Positions 1 to 13,092 of a stretch of 64,000 nt of DNA are shown in pieces. The position numbers were made by a program, and so were the translations under genes. The DNA is from Syngnathus acus (Eukaryota; Chordata; Actinopteri; Syngnathiformes; Syngnathidae), in the NCBI RefSeq assembly GCF_901709675.1, contig NC_051098.1, positions 7,691,000 through 7,754,999 of the forward strand, given 5' to 3'. A model generated the notes under the pieces. It was not told where the DNA came from. It searched no databases and saw nothing but the letters and a program-made list of their open reading frames with translations. How positions within the stretch are numbered: the stretch's first letter is position 1; the number at the start of each line of letters is the position of its first letter.

Positions 1-3000
1 TTTGTTAAATCATGCCAGTACTACGCCCTTGGGTGCAACTTTGAAGATGAACTAATAGCATGATATTCACGTACAAGTAGTTTTCTGAAAAAACATTAGA
101 ATAATTACAGTTACAAAGAATTCTCAGTTCTATTAATATGGAACATTCAGCTCACAAAATAAAATCAGTGAACGTAAAGTTGCCAAGTTTCATGTAACTA
201 TTTCCAAGTAGCATTTTCCTTGAGTTTGTATGCTGAACAGCGGATGATTATATTTAACAATGCAGACAGTTTGTCTGCATAAAGCAGTCATTGATTCTCT
301 GCACTCCCAGTCTCTATTGTTCTCTCTTGCTGCATGGGCTTTATAACACCTGTCATCCACCACCTCATAGAACCAGAACTTCACATACCAGCAAGTAACT
401 GTTTGTTCCCGCTTAGAGACGAGGAACTGGAAGGAAACAGACATACAAGAGTGCACTGGAGGTAATTGATATGCAGGTTTGAGTGCCGTTGACTGGCGTT
501 CAGGACATTAAGGGAGTACAAATCCAAGTACACATTAACAAATAGGTTACCAAAATAGAATGGAAAAGGCACTGCTTCCCCCCAACCTGCTTGTTTGTGT
601 CTATCGACTTATGAGTGTTGGTGGTATTATCATTTTTATCATCATCATCATTGTGAATTGGCCAGCGGTGCAAATGTGAATATGAATTTTTAGTTTATAT
701 GGGCCCTGGATTTGGCTGGTGACCAGAACAGGATGTACCTCTCTTTTCGCTGTAAGCCACCAGTGATAGGTTTAAATAAACATCTTCAATGGCGACTTAT
801 ATACATTTGAACATACTCATAGACAGGTTTGAGTGTACTCGCAAATGAGTTTAAATGTTCAAGTGATCTAATGTCCATTTGTGACATGTGAACTCCATGT
901 TGTGCAAGTCTTGTTCTGCAGTAACATAGTGGAACCGTCAGAAAAGATTTTGTTTACAATTTTCTCATACGCACGAGGTTTTGTTGATAGGGCGTTTAAG
1001 TTCAATCAATTGTATCACAATAACCTGTTGTAGTAGTTTATTTTAAAATAAATATTTTGAGTAAATCTTAAAAACTGACTCACGTCTAATATCCATTGCG
1101 GGGGGAAATACAACAACCCATGATATCTCAAATCATCATCATTGTCATTATCATTTAGTTTTTTCCATGGTCTGGTGTTAAACAGGCAGACTGAAAGTTT
1201 ATCACTTCATAAATTTGCCAAATCATTAGTAATGCACAATATCTCATCCCTGGGTTAATTCATTTTAGTTTTGCTTTTGCTTGTTTCCATTCTTGTTCCT
1301 GAAATATAATTTAAATGTACTCCATTCTAGGTGAGTAAAGACTGCTGATGTGCTACCATCTGGGACACCAGTGGGGGTTGATGAATATTTTGGTGATCAA
1401 TTCATATTGTCAGTTTCTTAGGGATAATGGGTGCGCAAGCATACAGTTTTCCACAGAAAGTGATCTGTTCTTTAGTCTGCTCCCTCCCCGCCCTATCAGA
1501 GCTCTCTTCTGGTTGGAAGCTCGAGAGAAGCAGATGGCTTGGCATCACCCTGAGAGCCCCGTGTTAGCCTACCGCTTTGGATTGCAATCCAATCCAAGCC
1601 TAACAGCCCCAAATAAACAGAGAAAGTGGAATGCGAGAATTAGGCATGAACAATCTGAGGGCACAAAGAAAATGGAATATGAAAAGCCACCCAGAATCAA
1701 TCAGGATTCAGGAAGCAGGTTTGCACACCACTGAAGAAACCCTTAAGGCAGGGGAACCAATAAAATGAGATATGAAAAACAAATACATTTTCTTTGCACA
1801 GTTGGTGTGAAATGCCTTATTTGAGATCAGATCTAGGTGAGCACAGGATGTGTGGAATTTGCTCGGTCGACAGTTCCATTTTATTTCAAGAGTATGCCAG
1901 CCCAAAACCTCTGAGCTTTTGATAAGCTTACAGGTACAGAGAATAGAGTGCCAAAGCAACCACCAGTTTAAATCAAAATAACCTCAAACTGTTTCCCCTG
2001 AAGAAATAGTTGGCTGGCCCCATGTCCTTCAGCTTAGACAAAACCTGCATGGGTCACTGGCAAACCCACTTATGTTGTAGCATATGGTACATGCCCACAC
2101 AGTGTCCATTATTCTTCCTTGTGCTTTGCAACATCGTTGTCAGGGTCCAACTTGCGACTTCACATATGCCCATTTCCCATTCTTGTGAAAGAATTCACAA
2201 GAGGAATGCTCTGCACTGTGAAATATCACATAACACTTGTTGATGATCCATCCAATTGCCACACTCTCAGGGTGAGTTAAATCAAGCAAATCATGCCTCA
2301 CGCGGTCACACCCCAAAATAATCGACGGATCAATTTATATTCTCTAACTCAACAATCTGTTTGTTTACCTTTTCGACGCACACTGTCAAATTCTATCACT
2401 TCCGAATTCATTTTGCACCTGTGGTGGTCTCTCTCACTTCCATTAGTATAATAGATTTCAATGGATTTACCCAAATCCTTTAAATATGGCTGTCTCCACT
2501 GCTTCTACACTTGTTGCCAACATCACCTGCTCTCTGTTAGACTGAATATACAATTTAGCCCCTGGTATTTGGGGTCTTAGTAAATCAGGAAATTATGTCA
2601 CTAATCACTTTACAGATCTCTTCAAATCAAGCAAGACAAATCTGCTGAATATTAAAGTAATTTGCATGTTTGATTAATGGTCTTCAGATGCCCCTCTTGA
2701 TTAAAAGTGACCTCCAGTTAATATTGTAGCTGATATGACTTTGCTTTAAATATCATAAAAACAATGAAATAAAAAAAACCTTGATTATATATTAAATATT
2801 CACTGGATAGTTTTGTTGTGAAGCCGTTTTGAGGGATGATCACAGTGCTGACTGATAAATGATCTTCACGTTTTTACGCCCGAGTCTTTGACCTACACAT
2901 GTCACTACAAAAGTGAAATTTGCGGTTGGCAAAAAAAAAGAAGGTATAATTAGTGTACATGATTAATGCTAAACGTGTGGAATATGGGTGGTGAGATTAA

Positions 3001-3637
3001 TGAAGAGGGGGCGAGAGTAATTGTGGGAGGATCTTAGCGCCATCACATTAGAGAATCAGAGTGTATCACAGATATTCCGTGGAATGAGGTGCCCAACTAT
3101 AGGTTTACTCAAGGCAATAAAAATATAGATGAAAAGAAGACATAAAACAGTAGTCAATTATCACAGTGCATGATTAACCTAAACTAATTAAGACCTCTGG
3201 GTAATGTACAGAGAGGAAACTGTAATCACCTGTTTTTTATTTTATATACAGTATGAACCCCCGGCACAGAATCTGTGTTTGCTGGCCCTTTATTCGCAAT
3301 TTCCCTGTAGTCCTTGACCCAGCTGAACGACTGCCATCTCTTCTCGATTTATCCCTCTCCCCCTCTTTTTTTTCCCCTCTCGCCATCTTTCTGACTCTCT
3401 CTCATTCTCTTCCTGTCTCGGTCTCTTGCACCCATTCGTGTCATGTTCAAGCCAGCATGCTCATGGTGTGCAATGCTCTTCCCAGTATTCCACCTCTGTT
3501 CAATTCCCTTTAGATGAGTGCCACAGTTCACTGAGGATGCACTGTGGATGTTAACAGTTTAGGTTCCTCTTAGTTTGCCAAGTGCACATAATGTTCCATC
3601 TGGTTACAGGTCAGTGTGTATAGGTCAATAATTTAGC
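1..3637. other. Intergenic, no gene seen
   Basis: No credible exon, tRNA or transposon protein is visible. Open frames here are short and show no family motif. A pyrimidine-rich run of C and T lies near 3350-3420. The stretch around 1490-1640 is richer in G and C than its surroundings and lacks simple repeats, so it could be conserved non-coding DNA, but nothing in the sequence proves that. Confidence 0.5.
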
Positions 3638-4180
3638 ATGTTGGGAAACAAAAACAATATTATAAACAGATTATTTTGTTCAGACAATAAAAGTTCGAGG
3701 AAGTTATGGACAAGACGGAGTCAAAGAGATCCGCCGTTTGAGAAGCTAGAAAAACGAGTACTCTACAAAAAACACCTGAGGTTCAACTTGCGATGCAGCG
3801 ATAAAGGAATAATACCCGCCAGCCTCAACATAAAGAACCCCATCCCGACCAGAAATGCAGAAAAAAATATTCAAAAGGCAAGAAAAGGACTCGTCAGAGA
3901 ACGAATTAAAACAACAGCAAACAGAATAGACAGATTCAAAAACCATTACACGAGGGAGAGGAATATAGAGGAGGAAGTAAAAGAACACCTGAACATAATT
4001 TTTTAACAGGAATTCGGCATAACAAAACAACGTCAGATCAAATTATTGAACAACCTCATAGAAAGAAAAAATAAAAGCAGACAAACACCCTCAATAACGA
4101 ATGAAAGATGGCTGCGAAATTTATCGAAGCGCACCCTTACGAAAACAGAACACACAGTGATAACTAAAGGTCTGAATTGA
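3638..4180 (+). pseudogene. Penelope-like retroelement ORF fragment (N-terminal part)
   Basis: This is one reading frame of 181 codons broken by a single in-frame stop at 4004-4006, ending in a stop at 4178-4180. The translation is very basic. It contains LRFNLRCSDKGIIPASLNIK, then a Lys/Arg-rich helical region, then ERWLRNLSKRTLTKTEHTVI and KGLN. The order of a basic helix and then a W-x-x-NLS-x-x-LT-x-x-E-x-x-x-L-x-x-GLN motif matches, from memory, the N-terminal region of Penelope-like elements of the Poseidon/Neptune type found in fish. The reverse transcriptase and GIY-YIG endonuclease that should follow are absent downstream, so this is a truncated dead copy. The first ATG may not be the original start. 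The family call is by remembered motif, not by alignment. Confidence 0.6.
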
Positions 4181-5731
4181 CGGATGGAATAAACATTTCT
4201 CCATAATGCTTGACTTTGGTAGTGACAACTTGTAGTCCCCACAAACCAATCCTTGATTTGCTGACAAAAGTATCACCCGTAAGTCTATGACAGTTGAAAC
4301 CTGCTGCCTCAAATGTCTCACATCTTTTATCACCTAAAGTCTGCTGTGGCATCAACCAATAAGGCCTAAGCTTTGAAAAAGTCTGATTTTATCAGATATA
4401 TTTTCCAATCATTTTGGTTCTTGCTTTGAGGTAAAATAAGGATACCTGAAAAATGTAAAAATATGTCACCACAGACACATCGGTGTCACATTGCATTGCA
4501 CTGTAGAGATGCAAAAGGAAAATAAACATATTTGCTTCCATTTCTGAGGCCAGGGTACACAAAGCAGGCAGTCATGTTGTGTTTCTGCAAACCTGATTGT
4601 TGGTGAGAGAGACAGATGAAAGAAGAACCTCTACTTAAAACCCCGGTCAAACTTTGACTGTTTACTCTATAAACCCACAGTATCAGGATTCCTGTCAGGC
4701 TAATTGCGACGTTGTGTTACTTCACCGTGACGACAACTCACTCCTGCTGTGTTTGAGTTAAAACTTGTCAGCGGTTCAAGCTCGAGTGGTAGGGGGTTGG
4801 GAAGGATTTTCAGAAAACTAGATGAGAGGACTACACTATGCCTCTAGGGCTTCACTTTCCAGATGGATGATGGGACATGCAGAGGCAGATAAGTATCTAA
4901 CCAGATAAATTGTACCAAGTCTGTACTCAGTTCTAACAGCTATAAAATGAGGAAAACAAAATTTGAGACATGCATGTTAGGTTCGGTGAATACTGGTTTT
5001 ACATTGGAATGTTATTTTCACGTGCAATTAGCTTATGAAAAGTCCAAGGTGGACCCTGCCACTTGTCGCCCATGAACCAAATGAGGTTACTTAAGATGGT
5101 AACAATGGCCAATCATGGGTGCAATGCGTGACCCTAGGGAACATGTTAATTAGGATACAATGTAGAGCAAAAGGGTACTTATTACAATTTTACATTTGAC
5201 ACTATTTATGGTCACTGATTCACTTCATTGTTACATTTTTCCTGCCAGAGATTCAATGTCAATTTTGTTGGCAGGTGGCAGTGGTGCACTGTATTAAACA
5301 AACACTGATAAACGAATACCTGTCTGATAGCATCAATCAAAACAGATTGTTGTCTTGTAGAAGTAGATTTTTTTTTTTAATCGCATTTTATTCAATTGTT
5401 CCGGTGTACCTAATTATGTGACCTCTCACTGTTGTGTAAGAAACCTTGCTGATCATATACGTATGGTACACTGTATGTATATATATGGAAACAATTCAAG
5501 GATGCTCAGCAAAATGCTGTATGATCATCAAAGACCATGTACTTTTAGATTTGTAAAGGTAGGTGTTTATAATGTGGTCCTGCAGTCTGAGCATATTATC
5601 AATGGATCACTCAATTTCCCCATACAGTCAGTCAGTGCCTAATTGGATATATTTAAATGTGCCTCCTTTGTAGTTATTTTTCGCACTGATCCGCTCTTGA
5701 GATGACACTGAAATTCACAAGAAATGTCGAT

Positions 5732-5741
5732 TGATTGACAG
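5732..5741 (+). promoter_or_regulatory. Perfect PBX-MEIS/PREP site
   Basis: TGATTGACAG is the known composite site for PBX with MEIS or PREP homeodomain proteins. Here it is read on the + strand inside GATTGATTGACAG. It is the first of four exact copies in the window. Binding is inferred from sequence only. Confidence 0.4.
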
Positions 5742-5940
5742 TGACACAATACAGTCCGCCCCCTGATGCCAACTGTTCCGATCTAACAGTCCTGTCTGAG
5801 TGATTGGTTGTTTTGCTTTTAATTTCTAAAGATTTTACGACTTATAAAAGTGTATATTTAGCAGGTCTTACAAAAGTTGATGAGACGTGAAATATTTTCT
5901 TCTTCCTGCTGGTGCATATTAGAAAAGAACTGAGAAGCAC

Positions 5941-5980
5941 TGGTTTAGAGAAAGGGGTTTAAGAAATGGCAAGTCACTGT
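5941..5980 (+). repeat. Old dispersed repeat, copy 1
   Basis: The segment around AAGAAATGGCAAGTCACTG is nearly repeated at 31081-31120, with GGTTT at the start and AAGAAATGGCAAGTCA in common. The flanks differ, so this looks like two remnants of one ancient interspersed repeat. The family is not recognised. Confidence 0.45.
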
Positions 5981-6626
5981 AGACAACTGTAACCCCCCCC
6001 CCAATTTGGTGAATTTGTTATAATAAAATAGTCTTACTAATAAATCTTTTTTTTTTTTCCCCCAATATAGTATAGGTCACATGGTACCCAAAGGATGGTT
6101 TGCTTTTTATTATTTTATGAAGCTGTTTTCCACTTTTATATACTGGAGGCGAGTGAGTCAGTGGTTAGAAGTGAATTAAGGCAGGTTCGTCCTTAATCAC
6201 AACTCATTAATACTCACAGCAGGCTGGCTGGCAGGTGACCTGGATCCATGGAAGCTTTGAAGTTGTCAGTGAGCCTCACTAGTCATCACTTTGCAAGCGC
6301 TCAACATTTCCAAAACTCCCTTTGCTCCATTTTTTTTTGCATCCTGGGAATAGGATCCCCCACCCACCCCCCACCACCTCATCTCAGGTTTGCATGGTGT
6401 TAAAATCCCTGCAGCATGTAAAATGCTGACATCAGGCAAACATTGTGGATTTCTAATTTCTAAATGCATTAAATCAATATACGGCATATTTTTCAAACGC
6501 TTAAATTGATTCTGATTCGTAATTGCCTTCTGGGTGTTGTTATTGTCGAGGACCATTTTCTGTGTCATAAATCATTCCTGCATAATTTAGACTTTCAATT
6601 TTATTTGTTACCTTTATTTTCCAATA

Positions 6627-6735
6627 GAGTGAACTCACAATTAGGCGGTAAGCACACTTTTCGACACCTGTACAACGCCAGGAGTGAACTCACAATTAGG
6701 CGCTAAGCACACCTTTCGACACCTGTACAACGCCA
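6627..6735 (+). repeat. Direct tandem duplication, 55-bp unit x2
   Basis: Two adjacent copies begin with GAGTGAACTCACAATTAGGC at 6627 and 6682, and the second ends with the shared TACAACGCCA. They differ at only about two positions, so the duplication is recent. No coding frame is preserved that would give it a function. Confidence 0.9.
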
Positions 6736-7150
6736 CTCAAGCAGTGGTGGGAAAAGAATTCTCTGACAGAAAATCATCACATTGCCACTAATGATTGGAT
6801 TTTTTGACATTACATGATGAGATGATATCAGTCCCCCCCACAGCTTTTCCTAATTACCTCATTTCCAATTCAGTTGGCGTACACTTCAAATGCCATCTAT
6901 TTCTACTCATCTAATGTCACATTTCCATGATTAAAAGTGGCTGTTTTCAGACTTAATACATGTTCCACGTCTATGAAGGCTTAAATAGAGGCTAAATTTC
7001 ATAGTTGAATTGTTATGATCAGGCTAAACCTTGAACTACAAATTCAGAAGATCAGAATCTAAATAATTGATATGGCATGACATCATTAGTGACAATAATA
7101 ACATTTATAATATATCTCAACCTATAAAAGTAAAACTCATTCTGCCAGGC

Positions 7151-7208
7151 GATAAAAACAATTTTACAGGCTGTTTTCTGATAAAAACAATTTTACAGGC
7201 GGTCTTCT
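7151..7208 (+). repeat. Direct tandem duplication, 29-bp unit x2
   Basis: GATAAAAACAATTTTACAGG occurs at 7151 and again at 7180, each followed by CTGTTTTCT or the variant CGGTCTTCT. It is a short local duplication of about two units. Confidence 0.9.
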
Positions 7209-7439
7209 GATATTGCATCACTGGTTGTATAAAGAACCGTAACCTTTATATCTCGGGTGGAGAATAATGCTCTGCATACACTGCCATAATGTTACAACAC
7301 CAAAGGTGAATCATTCTACTCCGTTTATTTTTAGTCCTACTGGTTCAGCATTATTCTGTACCACTGTTCTCATGTCAGGATAATGATTGCAACTGCACAA
7401 ATTATAAGTATCGAAGCAACTGCCATTCAACAATGTTGT

Positions 7440-7560
7440 TCAAGAAATGTCATGAAGTGTGACCCAGTGTCTGACTGGCAACCAGTCCAGGGCGTAGGCA
7501 GCCTTTGTCACCTGTGACCATGAGCAGGATGGGTGCCAGAGAAAAGGGATAGATTATGAA
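7440..7560 (+). mobile_element. Degenerate SINE/LINE 3'-tail fragment
   Basis: The run CTGGCAACCAGTCCAGGGCG followed by a decayed version of the CCGCC...GGGATAGG...CAG segment corresponds to the 3' part of the SINE seen intact at 41.45-41.6 kb. Only the tail is left, and it is strongly diverged. Confidence 0.55.
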
Positions 7561-8949
7561 GTGTAATTGAGAAGGGAAACCAAAGTCTCACGATTGCAAC
7601 TATTTCATATTCACTCTTAACAGTGAACAAATATTACCCACTAATGTCACTTTATGGACCTTTGTATGACTATAATGGCCCTTTTAATCATTTCAATGAC
7701 TGACTGTGGCTTTCAGCTCCTTTCATTGCGATTGAATTAGGAGCACTTCGAAAATGAAAAGAGGACACAATTCGTAAGGAAGCTAGTTTTTTTATGAATA
7801 CAAATGCCTGTCCATGTGTCATAGTGAAGTGGTAAATCAGCGACAATTACTTATCACTTCAGGGATAGTGGAACTTCTAAATTCAAATACAGGGAAGGTC
7901 AATTTGGAAGCCGACACTTTAAAAGTCGCACAAAAACCTGGATGCCGGGCCATAATCATGTGACTTGAGATGTTGGAATATCAGGCAACACCTTGGGAAA
8001 AGACCCGAGTTCAGCCAGAATCATTTGATTAGCCCTCCTGTGATTTAGCTTTTTTTTTTTTGTCTCTTTTTGGCAATTTTACTATACTTATTGCATAAAA
8101 TGGGGTCATCATTAAACGGTGAACATAAAAAATCTGCCACTTGTACAGCCTTGCACATCAACTTTGCTCCGGGCAACGTCTGGCGGTACAATGTTTATTA
8201 TACTTGTGTGACAGTTGGGATGATAGAAAGGTTACTTGTTATCATGGAGATCCCTGGCGGGACAAGCCAAAAGTCACAACAGCCAATATCCCTGGTATGA
8301 ACTCTTTCCGATCTTAGAGGTTTATTTTTGTATTCATATTATTCATACGGAGAAGAATTGTGAAAAAGCACAAGTTTGGGTCATTTTTGAACCAGTAGAA
8401 AATGTAGTTGTATGAACCTGAAGTGCTTGTCATGATTAATTATGACACATACTGTATAAAACTCCACAAGATGTCTGCGCAGTCATTCTAAGACAAAAAA
8501 ACAAAACTGAACACAGCCTTAAAAATTTGTTTCGAGGGGGAAATCGCATCCTTGTGTACAGCAGCCATTGTAGAATGAATTCAATGAATATTTTACAGAG
8601 CCGTAATTATGGGTGCATGTAATTACTTCCTTTCCCATAATGCTTGACTAAGCCCTCAATGAGTTGAAATAAAGTGGCAAGCACGGAGGGTTTGAATTTG
8701 TTTTTCCTCTCAAGAAAACAAACAACTTTAATGGTTTCGAAGTCATTCAAGGGCTTTGATTGGTACATGATGTAAGCACTTATTGTGGTTCTCTTCCGAG
8801 CGAGTACCATTTTCGGACATTCCACCCAGTCAGGTGGCACGTCTCCCAATCAAGATGAAGTTGAATTTGGTTTATTTCTTTTGCCTAACACGTCAGGTCA
8901 TAATATTTGGTAGTGATTATTTACATTGTCAAGTTGACCTTTTCGAGTG

Positions 8950-9075
8950 GCAATATGGTGACCTACGAGTTAACAGCTTTCCATTTCTGAGGGTCGTGGT
9001 TTGAATATTGATTTTCATCCTATTACTATGTGAAGTTTGCATGTTCTCCTGTGTTTGCTCGCAGGCATGTTGGAT
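8950..9075 (+). mobile_element. Degenerate tRNA-derived SINE head and core
   Basis: A weak tRNA-like stretch (GTGGCAATATGGTGACC, then GGTCGTGGTTTGAATATTG as a decayed B box) is followed by GTGAAGTTTGCATGTTCTCC. That last segment is the central domain seen in the intact SINE at 41.34 kb. The order matches the + strand orientation. The copy is old and broken. Confidence 0.5.
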
Positions 9076-9109
9076 CCCACAAATGCCTTTCCTGACATAA
9101 CCCACCCAT

Positions 9110-9262
9110 TATTTGCAGCCTTGAGACTGGCAGTGGCTGGGACTTTTCATAGAGCATAAAGGGTCTTGCCTAAGGAAACGAATGGATGTTACCATTCGCC
9201 CTGACCAGGATTTGAACCCTGGTCTTCGTGAACCTTAAGTCAGCTATGTTACCCGTTCAGTC
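9110..9262 (-). mobile_element. tRNA-like SINE fragment, minus strand
   Basis: Read on the minus strand, AGACCAGGGTTCAAATCCTG contains a B-box-like GGTTCAAATCC inside a possible T-arm hairpin. The segment GGGTCTTGCCTAAGGAAACG on the + strand resembles a block common in fish tRNA-derived repeats. No complete cloverleaf can be drawn, so this is not called a tRNA gene. Confidence 0.4.
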
Positions 9263-12156
9263 AGAATTTAACCCAAGAAATAAAATGGTCAATAAAGAGT
9301 TTTTTTCCAAGGTACAACTGTTAAAAGCTGATGATGCTGTATGCTTTTTTTTTATATGTAAGCCATAATGTAGGTAGTCTGTTCTGAAGTAGCCTGTCTT
9401 CTTAAACTGCTGAACAGGCTTCTCTGCTGTGCTGCATCTCAGTTGCAGGGTCTAGGCAATCCACTTAAAGCCTTGACCATCTGTATGTATAGCAATTCTC
9501 TTTACAACCTGAGAAGTTTTTTTTCTATCAATAGGTGCCGTATTGAACTCCGGGACCAGAATGAAAGAAGATGAAAGCGATAACATTAACATCACCTACT
9601 TCCCATGCACAGATGAGACCTTGTAACCCTAATGAGTTCTACCTCGGAGCAAAAATGGCTAATAAGACCCAATGTTAAGGGTGAGCTCACTTTTACATTG
9701 TAGATTTTATACACTGACTACTTTGCCTTCTTGCAAAATATGAGTCATATCTCCAGTGTTGTGCCATCAAATGATATAAGATAATTACATAAAGTGAGAA
9801 TTCTACCCACTTTTGTGAAATACTACGTACATTGGTGACTCGATTGATGAGTCAAATTCTTTCTGTGACTAATCACAAGTCAGTCAACTCATACCTAAAC
9901 TTATGAGATGCAGGGTAGATGCTGTGGCGATCGCGTTCTGAAGCTTTCTCATGTCTAGTGAAAGCATGTGTGTCCTTATTATTACTTTTTTCAATGGTGG
10001 GTGATGTGCTGCCCCTTCATTGTACCAAAGCACTCACAGGAGGCTCAGTATTCATTCAGAAGTCTTTCCCAGCTGCAGTGAGAGCAGAATTCCAGACTGC
10101 AAATGAATTGCATTTCTCCAAATCCTGGTTTTAGCTAAAGTTAAAATAAATTCAAATTAATAAGCACAAAATAAACTCAAACCATACGACCTTTTTATTT
10201 GTTTTTTGTTTTTTTTCCCTCTAGCGTTGTTGTGTGTGGCAGCCTCTTTTACAAGAGGAACATGCTGTGTGTGTTTATGTCCACAGTGCATGATGGCTTC
10301 ATGCACCTGATCAATGGATCAATCAAACCTGAAATGCTAATTTCCCAGTGGCACATTAAATAGTCATAGGTTACCATTGGGTCACCAGTGGTGCTGTGTG
10401 GCAAATAAGGTTCAGCAAAACGCAAGCTTTCATCTTGCAAGGTTACTTGTATAATTTGCATCAAACGTCTTGTTATCCCTCTCCACTCAACTTCAACTGG
10501 ATAGCAGTGCATGTGCGGGTACACTAAAAAAACACACAAACACGCACGTGTACACATTCACGTTTGCAGGCATATGATGAGGGTTTAGTGGGGCTCTTAT
10601 CAGAATTTGACAGTTTTAATTACTGCTCAGGCAGTGGGAATCCATTGATTTCATGATAAATGTTAGCACACCTGTGCGCTGAATCCATATCTTTATCGTA
10701 ATGGCCCTGGGAAAAAGCTTCATTAGACCTCATTAGTATAATGTGAAGCAATAAGCTTTAATTAGTTCCCCATTGTGTATTGGCAATTTTGCTTTCAAAT
10801 TCACACGCACGCAAACACATATAGGCTCACGCAATTACATGCTCGCAAACGGGCCAACAGTCACAGACAATACTTGACTTCAAACGTCTGTTTCATCATG
10901 GTCAGCAACAAAATTGTGCATATGAAATGAATAACATTAATATTAGAGTGGGTTAAGTCACTATCTGGCATCAGAAATTAATTAGATTTTCTCCCATTCA
11001 TTATATTGTACTGTACACTTTCTGCACCACTCAGTATTCATAATAGTTTACACTGGTGTACCCTTACTTCAATTTGGACAAAAATGACATATTTTATCAA
11101 GCATTTTATCCAAATATAGAGGGAGTCCTTACTCTTGAGACGCACAATAACAATTAACGAGTTCAGTAGTACTAAAATTTCAACCAAAAATGCCCTCAGT
11201 TCCCTGACCATACTTACTGTTTTGCAATCTATTGCTTTACTGTATACAGAAAATTATTTCCTCTAATTATGACTTTGCATTGCAGCTTCAGTAAGTGATA
11301 GACTATGATGAGTTTTGAAGCTATCCATAAAGTGAGAATCCCCGTAGCTGCATTTGTGTATGAGAAAGTGAAAAAATGCATGGTGGAAATCGGATGTCTT
11401 TCTTCTATGATGATGGCTACCATGGTAGTCAGGATTTTTTGTGTCCTGCATTCAATGAGGTTTGAATTACACAAGTATCAGACTCAAGGTGGCTTGTCGA
11501 GTGACTATAACGGGCCTTGAGTTATCTTGAAAGAGGTACGTAATGATCGACTCTTGCTGGGAGTCAAAGAATTCAATCGATGGGACTTGGATTTACATGC
11601 CCTTCATGAGACGTAATAAGAAATGTAACAAGCTTTACTGCTTAAGCATCATGCTGTCCCCAGATGACATGTGAACAAAAAACCTTTGAGATGATAATTT
11701 CTCTGCAGACAAGGGAAGACTACCTTTGACCCAAGCTGAGTGGCTGCAGCATATGCCATTCATTTATAAACCTGTTTATATGCGAGATGAAAATATGAAG
11801 AAAATATACGACACAGTCTGACCCCATTATAAATTGAAATGGTATGTAATAAAATGGAGGTAAAAGCCTAACGCTGTGAAGCAGGAAGGTCAAGGTCCAA
11901 GCATAACAACTGGATGAAAGTGTAATAGTCATAATGGGGGCATTTTCAGTGTGTAAACAACAGCTGTGCCCTCATCTCAACTAGTTCAACTGGCTGCACA
12001 CAAGATATTGATCTAATATTAATGAAGTGAGAGCTTTGCAAAACAGTGAGAAGCAAGACTAATTATGGAGAGTTTTTGGCTTTGTGGCTCAGCTTTCCCT
12101 TCATGCATTGACCTTAAAATGGCTTGTGCAACTATTATTTGTATTATTGTTATGCA
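9263..12156. other. Intergenic, possible conserved non-coding stretch inside
   Basis: No gene is seen. About 10590-10800 is free of simple repeats and rich in homeodomain-type cores (TTTAATTA, TTTAATTAG, CATTAG), the style of a developmental enhancer. This is an impression from composition; conservation cannot be tested here. Confidence 0.35.
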
Positions 12157-12250
12157 CATCCATCCATCCATCCATCCATCCATCCATCCATCCATCCATC
12201 CATCCATCCATCCATCCATCCATCCATCCATCCATCCATCCATCCATCCA
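12157..12250 (+). repeat. (ATCC)n tetranucleotide microsatellite
   Basis: About 23 perfect CATC units run without interruption. Frames through it give Ser-Ile-His-Pro repeats on one strand and Trp-Met-Asp-Gly repeats on the other; these are not genes. The purity suggests a young and probably length-variable array. Confidence 0.98.
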
Positions 12251-12697
12251 ATCTGATTTATCTGAACCGCTTCTTCTCACGAGGTTCGCATATTCAGTAA
12301 AAAGTGTGCAAATTGCCTTTTGCAGGTCATTCATACATAATTTTATACATACTATGTTTAAATATTTTTATTTACTACATCCTTCCTCCATGAAATTGAA
12401 CCACCTACCCCCACCCCTCACCACCATTACTTAAAGTTAATTTCTTCAGCTCCTCCTCCTCCTATCCCAACTCTCTTTGCCTTAGGCCTGTGGGTGGTTC
12501 AAATAATTTGCTTATTTTGTTGCCATTCAATCTCAGGGCATGGATCAAAGAACTGGTAAATTGCACTGACATGCCAACATCTTGCTGAGTCTGAGAGACG
12601 GAGGAATGCGAGTGAAGGCAAGAGAGGTAAAAAAAAAAACACCCTCCAGCTAAAGGAGGAGACTTCCAACAGTCGCTGCCATCATTGTCGCCATGAA

Positions 12698-12759
12698 TAT
12701 GTGTGTGTATGTGCCAATGTGTATGTGCCAATGTGTGTGTGCCTGTGTGTGTGGGTGCG

Positions 12760-12796
<37 letters not shown>

Positions 12797-12832
12797 ATGC
12801 GTGTGTGTGTCCGTGCGTGTGCATGTGTATAC
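12698..12832 (+). repeat. Compound (GT)n microsatellite
   Basis: An imperfect GT-rich block surrounds a pure (GT)16 core at about 12763-12794. Alternating purine-pyrimidine DNA of this kind can adopt the left-handed Z form. Confidence 0.95.
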
Positions 12833-13092
12833 TACTGAGTATCACCCCCACTCTCATCTTAAGCAGGCTAAGTCAAGCTGCTGTGTGGATGCTGCTGATA
12901 ATGGCTGCATCCAAGTGAGATAAAGTGTCAATATGCAATCAAAGCGTTGCTACCCTCAGATGTTTACTGGGATTAGCATAGCTGTATTTTAGGATACAAT
13001 TCAACTTCCAGAGATGAACATCCTCAAAATAGAAAATGCACATTTGTAAATTGTGTATCAAAATATAGGAAATTGGAGTTCAAATGATCATT

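Larger units (their letters stand above)
4181..6626. other. Intergenic, no gene seen
   Basis: No gene is supported. The stretch holds a perfect TGATTGACAG site near 5.73 kb and homopolymer runs of C and T near 5990-6060. Part of an old dispersed repeat lies at 5941-5980 (listed separately). Confidence 0.5.

Noticed and set aside
3253-3513. Open frame over the CT-rich segment
   Set aside because: It is low-complexity pyrimidine sequence with Ser/Leu/Pro bias and no motif.
12019-12434. Open frames giving repeated Ser-Ile-His-Pro or Trp-Met-Asp-Gly
   Set aside because: They are readings of the (ATCC)n microsatellite on either strand, not proteins.
12462-12923. Open frames giving Cys-Val or Thr-His repeats
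   Set aside because: They are readings of the (GT)n microsatellite.
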